In this document: in pieces, positions 56,701 to 64,000 of the stretch | How the letters are laid out: every line of letters begins with the position of its first letter | Numbering within the stretch: the stretch's first letter is position 1 | Origin: Pycnopodia helianthoides | Taxonomy: Eukaryota > Echinodermata > Asteroidea > Forcipulatida > Asteriidae | Reading direction: 5' to 3' | DNA length: 64,000 nt | Assembly: GCA_032158295.1 (NCBI GenBank) | Contig: CM063247.1 | Location: forward strand, 19,568,875-19,632,874 | Program-made: the position numbers and the translations under genes | The notes under the pieces: generated by a model | What the model saw: the letters and a program-made list of their open reading frames with translations, nothing else | What the model was told of the DNA's origin: nothing | Database searches by the model: none

Positions 56701-58489
56701 AAAAACGAAGATTTTAAAGAAAAAGAATCGCGTAACCGAGTCACAGACCAGACCAGCAATGATGATACCCCTTTTCTCAACTAGACTGATAATTCCCCAG
56801 TAGCTACTTACACAGGCACGCCGTGTCTAGTCAACACAATGACCTTGATTGTATAGACGAGCCGATACTGTATAGACTAGTCCCGCCGATAATATATACA
56901 CAAACCCAGACGACCACGAAATCTTCGCTAGAAATGGGGACACAGAACTAAAACTGGAGTCGTTCCTTTACTTGCAATGAATGTTTCAACATGTAAACAT
57001 ACTTGGAGTTCCCATTTCGCCCGATGAGCCAGCACTAGAACTTAGAAGCCCCACTTGGGAAAGTAGATCGTTGACCCCCATTCCCGCGTGAACTTGAGGG
57101 AAAAGCAATTGGGACGTTCCGGGAAAGCTCCGAGGTGTTGTATTCATCAAGTGCATGAGTGGGTCAAAACATCAGTACCACACGAATGGCCTATTTTAGG
57201 GACCATTTTAGAAAACGAAAATTTGCCTGTTTCTATTTTCTTGGTTGATATTTACAGGCACTGTACATTGATAGTTTTTTTTGTAAGTTCTAACTATTTT
57301 AGCCTGTGGACAAGTAACATTAATTTGGGTTTGGAAGCAAGAAAATAGGTAGCCTGAACATCTGACGTCACACACAGATACCTGCCTGACCGGATGCTGC
57401 CAGATAACCTTTGACCTCGAATTTTTTTACGCGGAGCACACGTACATGTACACAATATTACATTAGTGAATACAAAAACATTACATGGTGTACAAACATT
57501 ATGCACACGCTGCATACAGACGATCAAAAGTGCGAGCTGACAAATTACAATCGGACCAATCATAACACAGATATGGACCGCTTACGTCACTGCACGTTTA
57601 TCCAATGAAATCCTTTTATCCAATGAAACCATTGGGGATTGTAATACCACCAGTGCCCGTTTTTATCCGTGTGAATAAAGACAGGGGGAATCCTTGCGGA
57701 TAAAGACAGGGGACCAGTCTAGAAAACAGGCAAACTTTTTGGAAAAAAACCTTATCAACCACCGTCAAATGGGGGCGCTGCTCTGCGGTTTCGGGATCAA
57801 CCCAAAAGATGAAACCACAGACTGGGCTGGGCTGCCGCGTTCGCACCTTCTGTTCCGGACGATCTCTTTCGCCGGGTGGATCTAAAGTTCATAAATGGGA
57901 GGTCATTCATCTCGCAAGTTCTACCGATCGTTTTTTTGTCATGTTGAAAAACAAAAACGTCTGTGTAGCCTTTGGACAACCTCATCCGAATGTTCACTAT
58001 AAAGCAAGATGAGCTGGGGGAAAGTTGGCGCTTCGAGATTTTCAACCTTGAGAACGAGGTGTGGGCGATCCTGATCATTCCCCGGACGTTAACCACTTAC
58101 GCTCGAGCACCCTCGAGATCCAAACAAACGCGGTGACTGATCCCGCAGTGATGTAGAACTAATAATGCGATCAGAGTCAATGTGAAGACCAGAGTCTTGC
58201 TTATTAAGCAAACTGTGGTTGAGCCTTCTTTATTGGGCCCTAAGCAATCCTGAAACCATCTCAACTTTTTTGGAGTATGCAGTGCCGGCGGCCAAAACGT
58301 GTGCACAGTTTGATAATCAGTCACGTCAACAATCTCTATACCCATGCAGGTACACACTGCTCTGTGTTTGAAGTCATTCTGTGTGGACATTCCTTGAAAA
58401 TCCTATTCTTCATCACTGCCAAAAAACACTGTGTGGACGTGTGTAAGTCCCTACATTATGTGGACCTCTTTTGTTCTCAGGTCCACACT
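56701..58489. other. Intergenic stretch without recognised gene
   Basis: It contains a duplicated phrase, 'ccttgcggataaagacaggg', near 57691, which recurs as 'ccttgcggataaggacagcg' near 59795. No exon was supported. Confidence 0.4.
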
Positions 58490-58628
58490 TCGTATGTATA
58501 TTTACTGCTGGGTGATGAGAAGCAATTACAGTTATTCATATTAGTGTCTTGCCTAGACCAGGATTCGAACCCACACTCTGGTGACTCAGCCACAAGAGCT
58601 TGCGTTGCTCTTTCTTCTGCTTTGACGT
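58490..58628 (-). repeat. SINE (family B) fragment
   Basis: On the minus strand it shows the tRNA-like head with 'gagtgtgggttcgaatcctg', followed by 'gcaagacactaatatgaata' and 'cttctcatcacccagcagta', as in 56341-56700. Confidence 0.65.
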
Positions 58629-60402
58629 CAGATAAGTTCTCATGAATATGCAAACCTCAACTAACATTGACAGGTGTAATGAAACAAACGTGATTCACAA
58701 ATTGAATCAGTAGCTCGCTCCGTGTGCATTGGCTTAGTTCACTAGTTTGAGTATACGAATACATGTACAAGATTGCCATGCAAACTTGTTGGTATATTTC
58801 TTCAAGTGTATTGATAAATGGACCCAACAAATAAAAGTTGATTTGTTAAAAGGGCACACACTGCTGCCCCGTGCCCTTGCACCGTTCACACTGCTGCCGT
58901 GCCCTTTCAAGAAATGTCTTTATAATACAGTCCTTTGTTTTTCTCAAGTTCTCCTTGACATTGTTTTTTTCGTCATCAAGACGACCTCCAAACCTCTACA
59001 ATCAACACCATAGTGTCAACACTCACTCACGGAGAGTGCAAAGCGTATTCTGGATAACCCCTATGATCCTTGCTCCCCATTCTTTCACGGGAAAAAAAGG
59101 AATGTCAGGGTAGCCCCACTTTCGCTTTGATGCACGTACATTGCGTTCGTCTTGTTTCACTTTTTACGGAAACACACATTTTTAGTCTTACATTGCTATC
59201 ACACGCTCAAGGCTGAAAGTAAATCAAGGGGCACATAATTGGACCATTTTCCACCAATCCTAAAAGTCATGACCTTCAATGAAATCTTTGATTTACAGAA
59301 AAAGTTGTGGGCTTACATTTTATTGACGAGGCTAGTGTGGTGCTACCTGGTGGGTTTTTATCAAACCATCGAAAAAGATGCCCAAAACCTTTCAGCTTTT
59401 AGAAACCAATGAAAATACTCAGCCACAGTGCGTGCCTCTTGCTGTTGGGCAATTTAGTTGTGCTTTTCTTTTTACCTCAAGACCTTATGCATTGACGTCA
59501 CCACGCAGCAATCTTAGAGGTAAATCGACGGTGCAACAATGGAAAACGCACATTTGTGTACGCGCGGCACGAAGGATGGGCCAATGAGCAACCTTCTTTA
59601 TAGCCCGAACATCTGACGTCACACTTCCAGGCTCATGTTTTACGCCAGAGATCGGCTTTGAGCGTTTGGAGGAATCCTGACAAACGCACCTTTAACCTCG
59701 CATCCCATTGCAGTCTTGCAGATAGGGGACCAGTCGAACAGGGGACCAGTAGCAGTGACCATCTCTTTGATTAATAGACCGGTGCCTGTCCTTATCCTTG
59801 CGGATAAGGACAGCGGACCAGTCTACCTTCTTTCGACCTCTAGCCGAGGGCGCCCTACTCTAATGACGTCATGGGCATAAGGTCAAATGAAGACAGTAAA
59901 GTTTACCCTTTGTGAGTCAAGCGAAATGATTAAAGAGTGGGTCAGCGAAGAAATGGGTTTGCGCTATATTATTCCGGCACCCTGTTTTAGTGGTGTGAGA
60001 TTCCCGAAAGGCACAAGGATCCTTTGAGATTTCCTATGGCTGCAACAACCCTCTGCTAGACGTGTGTACTGGCTTGCCGTCTAGGAGTGGTTTTAAACTT
60101 CTAAAAAAAACATCTCCGATAATCTTCCGGGAAATGGTTGCCCTATAAAACACTTTTGATGACAGTAGCGAAGATTTTTTCAGAGTATTTTGTTAAAAAC
60201 CAAAATAACTTTAAGATACTTTTGATGTTACAGGGTCTTGGAATAATGCAAGAACCCAAGCAAGCCGTAATAGCTGATTGCCCTAGGCTACGAATGATGC
60301 TTGTGCCACGTTCGTAATCTTGGTAAGTATACTAGCATATGTAAAAACCGCAATAGTGTCAACAGCTTATCAATATTTGATATCTCTATATTATAGATGA
60401 CC
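58629..60402. other. 5' flank of the SLC22 gene
   Basis: No exon recognised. A diverged repeat with 'catctgacgtcacac' occurs at 57358 and 59609. Confidence 0.4.
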
Positions 60403-60419
60403 TATAAATGTCAAAGGTC
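60403..60419 (+). promoter_or_regulatory. TATA-like box and HNF4-type half-site before the SLC22 start
   Basis: 'cctataaatgtcaaaggtcg' lies about 150 bases before the ATG. TATAAA at 60403-60408 is followed directly by GTCAAAGGTC at 60410-60419. This resembles the DR1 site bound by HNF4-type nuclear receptors. It is a motif match only. Confidence 0.3.
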
Positions 60420-60559
60420 GCCCTACAATAACGAGAGTCACGTAACACTTAAAATCCACACGTGCGGCCGTGTTATCTTGTACCATACATACAGGCCACA
60501 CGTACACAATGTACATGTACACAACTATTACGATACTGAGCTATGATATAGATCTAGCT

Positions 60560-60898
60560 ATGGAACTGGACCAAGTGCTCGTTTTCCTAGGCGATTTTGG
60601 TCGCTTTCAAACTCTCATCTACATCCTGATTTGCCTGGCCGGACAGGTCCCGTCAGCATGGCACATGCTGGCCATATCGTTCCTGGGTGCAGTGCCGGAT
60701 TATCGGTGCGATGGTGCCCCCGGTGATCAGCCCGAGGAGTCGGCGGTGCCGGAGTCTGATGGGGACGGCGGCGGTGGGTCAGCGAAGGTCCTCCTGCAAT
60801 GCGAACAATATGTGAATGTTTCTGTTGATAATACGACTGAGCCGTGCGGTGACGGATGGGTGTATGAGCCCACGTATGGCAATACAATAGTAACAGAG
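60560..60898 (+). CDS. SLC22-like exon 1: TM1 and outer loop
   Basis: 113 codons, ending ACA GAG|GTGGGA (phase 0). The outer loop (about 47-113) has cysteines at 50, 81 and 96 and sequons NVS and NTT. It also has an unusual acidic/glycine insert (PEESAVPESDGDGGGGS). The upstream in-frame ATGs (for example 60509) precede the conserved N-terminus and are less likely starts. Confidence 0.9.
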
Positions 60899-63800
60899 GT
60901 GGGACTAGACCTGAGTTTAGTAACTGTAATATTTGTATTTATACCACTTTCCCCATATTGAACTGTTAAATATTATGTTATGAAATGCTTGGTAAATATG
61001 ATTGACCCTACCATAAGCGATGCTATTGGTTTAAACTAAATTAAAGGTACAGTTATACATTGGCAAATACCCCAAAAAATTGAAACCATAAAAACTTCCT
61101 TGGTGAGAGGCACTGCAGCTGTTGATAGTATAAACTTCCCTTCAAATTAATTATGTTTTTGAAAAAAATGTTCACCCCAAAACATTTGAATAAGATTTCT
61201 CAGATTTCTGAGGGTTGTGTCCGTTCGCGAATGCTGCGGCCATGCAGAGATGCGTCTGGTACCCCTGTCCACCTCCACTAAACATGGATGGATTGGATGT
61301 TCTTGTGAAAATGCCGTGAGAGTTTGTCGCTGTTTACTCAGCAAGTAGACACTGTATTTAGCTCAAACTTCTACATGATTGTGACAAAAACCGATCTATG
61401 ACCCTACCTTTAAAGGGACCATGCCAGCGATTTAATGTTTCATAAAACTAACCTGATATGCTTATTACTGTTATACTGTTTATCTTAGGGTTGCAAATAC
61501 GGGTTTTGACTTTTTTGTTCTTGCGTGTAATTCGTAACATTTTTATGAAAGACAAAAAACATATCCGTGATTGTGACCTCGTACATCAGTAATTAAATAC
61601 TCACCTGTTGTCATCGTAGGACGTGACGTATTTCCGGTTCTAGATACGCATCAAGCAGTTTTCTCGGGTTTGATCCACACATGAGTATGTCCTTTACTTT
61701 GGTCTATTCTGTCCCTTCTCAAAACTGCATCATAATAATTTATGGGTACTGCTTTTACCACGCGGCGACGTGATTTGCATTGCGTTTTTTGTGTGACACT
61801 GTGTCTTTGCAATTAAAATATAAGGTTGTACCTGCACTCAACCCGAATGTTGAGCACCCATAAACCGATTTGCATTGCAATTCCTGTTCCAACTACGTCA
61901 CACTCTCCATTTTGTATATTTAATAAGCGTAACGTCAACGCAGCACCAGTACACACGGTACGTCAACGAAAACGTTTTATACAATCTGAAATACTTTTGG
62001 GTTGATCTAAGTAAAATTGACTAGAGCGGGACTTGAACCTGCGACCTCCGGATTAACGTGTCGGCGCTCTACCAACTGAGCTATATCAACCTGTAACTGC
62101 TGTATAGCCAGGGATCACACCAAAGTTTACGGTACAACCTGGGAAGCGGCAGCAGGGAAGTTTACACAGTCAGTTTCCCTGGTTGTATTATGCTTTATTC
62201 TAAACAAAAACTGTCTATCGCCCCTTTATCCGTATAGTGGAACCTCGTCTGTGGCAAGGACGCCTCCGTAGAGTTATCCCAGACAGTGTTCATGACGGGC
62301 GTGATGGTAGGCTCTCTTCTCTTCGGTCATCTATCCGATCGATACGGCCGCCGTCCCGTCTTCTTCTTCTCCCTCTGGGCCCAGGTCGCCTTCGGTGTCG
62401 GAGTGGCTTTTACGGGCAACCTGTACGCCTTCATGGCGGTTAGATTCTTTGTTGGTGTCATCGAACAGGTATTGACGGAGCGAGACATAACCTGGGCCCA
62501 ATTTGTATAGAGCTGAGCACAAAATGTAGCTAAGCACAACACAATTATACTTACCAGAATAAGGTTACCAGCCGAACTACCATATCACATGTAAAATTTG
62601 TGACTGGTATCCTGCTGATTTCTGCATAGCAGGCAATTGTTAAGCAATATTTTCTGCTCAAGCAGCTCTATGAAATTGGGCCCTGATGGTTCATGTTTTG
62701 TTTATTATTAAGACAATAATTATACGCTAAAGGCTTTTGTATTTTGGCTCCTCTATTATTTGCAATGAGATATTTTGTTTGAAACGCTAGGTGGCGGTAG
62801 AGTTTCCAAGGTGAAATCAAATGCTTTCGAAAATTCACACACGTCGAGAATTACGTTCGGAAATGTATTCAGTATGTCGGCTGCCATCTGGCGGCGCAAA
62901 GTCTCCCATGGATAGGCCTGAGCTGTGTATTGACCAAAGAAATTGACAGGGTTGCAGATTTTTCTTTAGTCACGTCATTTTTGTTCAAATGTGGCAAAAC
63001 CACATGGGCAGTCTAGTCTGGCACCCTGTGTGTGAACATGCGTTTTTGGGACCGAAAATAGTTTCTAAACGCGAGATGTTTCAACTCTCTCAATACACAG
63101 CTCTGGGAATGGCTATGTGTTGTTAATGGACCTCATTGGTGCTCTTCGTCTGTTTCCCCCCTGTAGGGTGTAGATATTACATCATACGTGATGGTGACCG
63201 AGATGTTCTCCCCGTCTAAGCGAGCCTTCGCTGGTATCTTGTTGACCCTATTCTGGGCGAGTGGGATCATGTCATTGTCTGGTCTGGCGTACCTGCTGCG
63301 TGACTGGCGGCATCTGCAGCTTGCTATAACGTTACCCAGTTTACTTACGATCCCACTGTGGTGGTAAGACACTTAAAATCCCTAAGTGAGCGATGTTAAC
63401 ACTAAGTCATGTCACGTTTGATTTATTTCACTGTTTTCTCCAAAGTGCAATGCCCCGGGGGAGTAAACGTTTTTGATATCTTATCCTAGACTGGACTGAA
63501 AATATTTTCACCCATGCCCTTCGTGCACAAAATTGTACAGACATACAGATTTAACCCTCTGATAAAGTGGAACCATCTGTTCTTTGTAGCAGGCCTCTAG
63601 ATTTCTTGCTGGCAAGTATTGGAGAAACGAAATCTAGGGCTGCGTCCGAATCAAGCAATTACGGCTTCGGCTATGGCTGTTGCAGTGACAACGTTGAAGA
63701 ATATGCCTTTTCGGCCTTTCCGGCCATAGCTACTGCCAAAGCCGTCTTTTCAGACACAACCTTGTTATCCAATGGGGGAGTTTTGGATTATCAGTGTTAT

Positions 63801-64000
63801 CAGTGTAATATATTACGCTTTCATTATTTTTAGACAAGTAATATGTCAAAGGTGCTAGGTGTTTATCATAGTGAAATGAAATGATAATAATTAACTTAAA
63901 TAGTTAATATTGATAAGGAATGTGTCTGTACCAGGGTAATACCAGAGTCCGCAAGGTGGCTGATGTCGCGTGGTCGCGTAAAGGAGGCGGAGGCCATACT
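60560..64000 (+). CDS. SLC22-family organic ion transporter, first four exons (runs off the window)
   Basis: Plasma-membrane major-facilitator transporter for organic cations, anions or zwitterions; the substrate class cannot be told here. Exons 60560-60898, 62238-62468, 63167-63363 and 63935-64000+ join in phases 0, 0 and 2. The start MELDQVLVFLGDFGRFQ has the typical SLC22 N-terminus. TM1 (about 18-42) and a large cysteine-containing outer loop follow. Exon 2 starts with WNLVC and carries the family motif GHLSDRYGRRPV after TM2. Exon 3 gives TSYVMVTEMFSPSKRAFAGI and RDWRHLQLAI. Exon 4 begins IPESARWLMSRGRVKEAEAI. These are the successive landmarks of SLC22 proteins up to the cytoplasmic loop after TM6. 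About half of a normal protein of about 550 aa is in view. Confidence 0.92.
60899..62237 (+). other. SLC22 intron 1
   Basis: 1.34 kb containing the tRNA-like sequence at 62017-62091. A TTTAAAGGGACC-beginning segment near 61410 may be another TTAA-type element whose right end was not found. Confidence 0.6.
62017..62091 (-). repeat. tRNA-like sequence (SINE head or tRNA pseudogene)
   Basis: The minus strand reads 'ggttgatatagctcagttgg' then 'tagagc', giving a good D-arm and A-box. It also has the B-box 'caggttcaagtcccg'. The acceptor ends do not pair and the position before the anticodon-like GTT is C instead of T. It is therefore unlikely to be a working tRNA. Confidence 0.5.
62238..62468 (+). 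CDS. SLC22-like exon 2: TM2-TM4
   Basis: Acceptor tccgtatag|TGG and donor GAA CAG|GTATTG. 77 codons with the MFS loop motif GHLSDRYGRRPV, then FFFSLWAQVAFGVGVAFTG and FMAVRFFVGV. Confidence 0.92.
62494..62690. mobile_element. Palindromic MITE, family I, copy 6
   Basis: The termini 'gggcccaatttgtatagagc' and 'gctctatgaaattgggccct' bracket 'accagaataaggttaccagc'. It starts 25 bases after the 5' splice site of SLC22 intron 2. Confidence 0.75.
63167..63363 (+). CDS. SLC22-like exon 3: TM5-TM6
   Basis: Acceptor cccctgtag|GGT and donor TGG TG|GTAAGA (phase 2). It carries VTEMFSPSKRAFAGILLTLF and GLAYLLRDWRHLQLAITL, both SLC22 landmarks. Confidence 0.92.
63633..63765. repeat. GC-rich foldback (family N-like) in SLC22 intron 3
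   Basis: 'gcgtccgaatcaagcaatta' plus 'cggcttcggctatggctg' is answered by 'cggccatagctactgccaaa' plus 'gccgtc'. It shares 'gcgtccgaat' with the stretch at 32108. Confidence 0.5.
63935..64000 (+). CDS. SLC22-like exon 4, truncated by the window edge
   Basis: Acceptor tgtaccag|G completes the split tryptophan. The product reads VIPESARWLMSRGRVKEAEA, the conserved PESxRWL motif after TM6. Confidence 0.9.

Noticed and set aside
62017..62091. Functional tRNA-Asn (GTT)
   Set aside because: The D-arm is good, but the acceptor and anticodon stems have several mismatches and the base before the anticodon is not T.

Overview
This is animal nuclear DNA, most likely from an echinoderm and perhaps a sea star. 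The gene set is metazoan, exons are short and separated by large AT-rich introns, and palindromic MITE-like elements, tRNA-derived SINEs and satellites are very dense. The group is an inference; no sequence comparison could be run. Most of the 64 kb is non-coding, and four protein-coding loci can be supported.

Layout. (1) 1985-2233 (+) is a terminal exon resembling the C-terminus of HAX1; its other exons must lie left of the window or be missed. (2) 2234-19675 is repeat-rich intergenic DNA with TTAA-flanked MITEs, a 62-bp minisatellite and a 330-bp palindrome containing TGACGTCA. (3) 19676-21326 (-) is an uninterrupted GC-rich gene for a three-Ig-domain type I membrane protein, broken by one frameshift in the cytoplasmic tail. 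(4) 21327-33074 is more repeat DNA. (5) 33075-49688 (-) is a complete six-exon follistatin gene: signal peptide, N-terminal TB-like domain, three follistatin/Kazal modules and a long C-terminal tail. All five introns are phase 1, and every junction was placed to the base. Its first intron is 11.4 kb. (6) 50455-52470 is a 26-bp minisatellite with a higher-order period, just upstream of the follistatin signal-peptide exon. (7) 60560-64000 (+) holds the first four exons of an SLC22-type organic ion transporter that runs off the right edge.

The genes do not form a pathway. Follistatin is a secreted antagonist of activin/BMP ligands, the IgSF protein is a probable adhesion molecule or receptor, SLC22 proteins are plasma-membrane transporters, and HAX1 relatives are anti-apoptotic adaptors. 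Follistatin and the transporter are divergently arranged across about 10.9 kb.

The most interesting material is (a) the follistatin gene, with a relocated cysteine in its second module and a roughly 105-residue tail, (b) a set of related non-autonomous elements ending in TTAA, including two that share one TTAA, (c) the higher-order minisatellite next to follistatin, and (d) the uninterrupted but frameshifted IgSF gene. Coordinates of dispersed repeats are approximate to about 10 bases unless terminal repeats are described.
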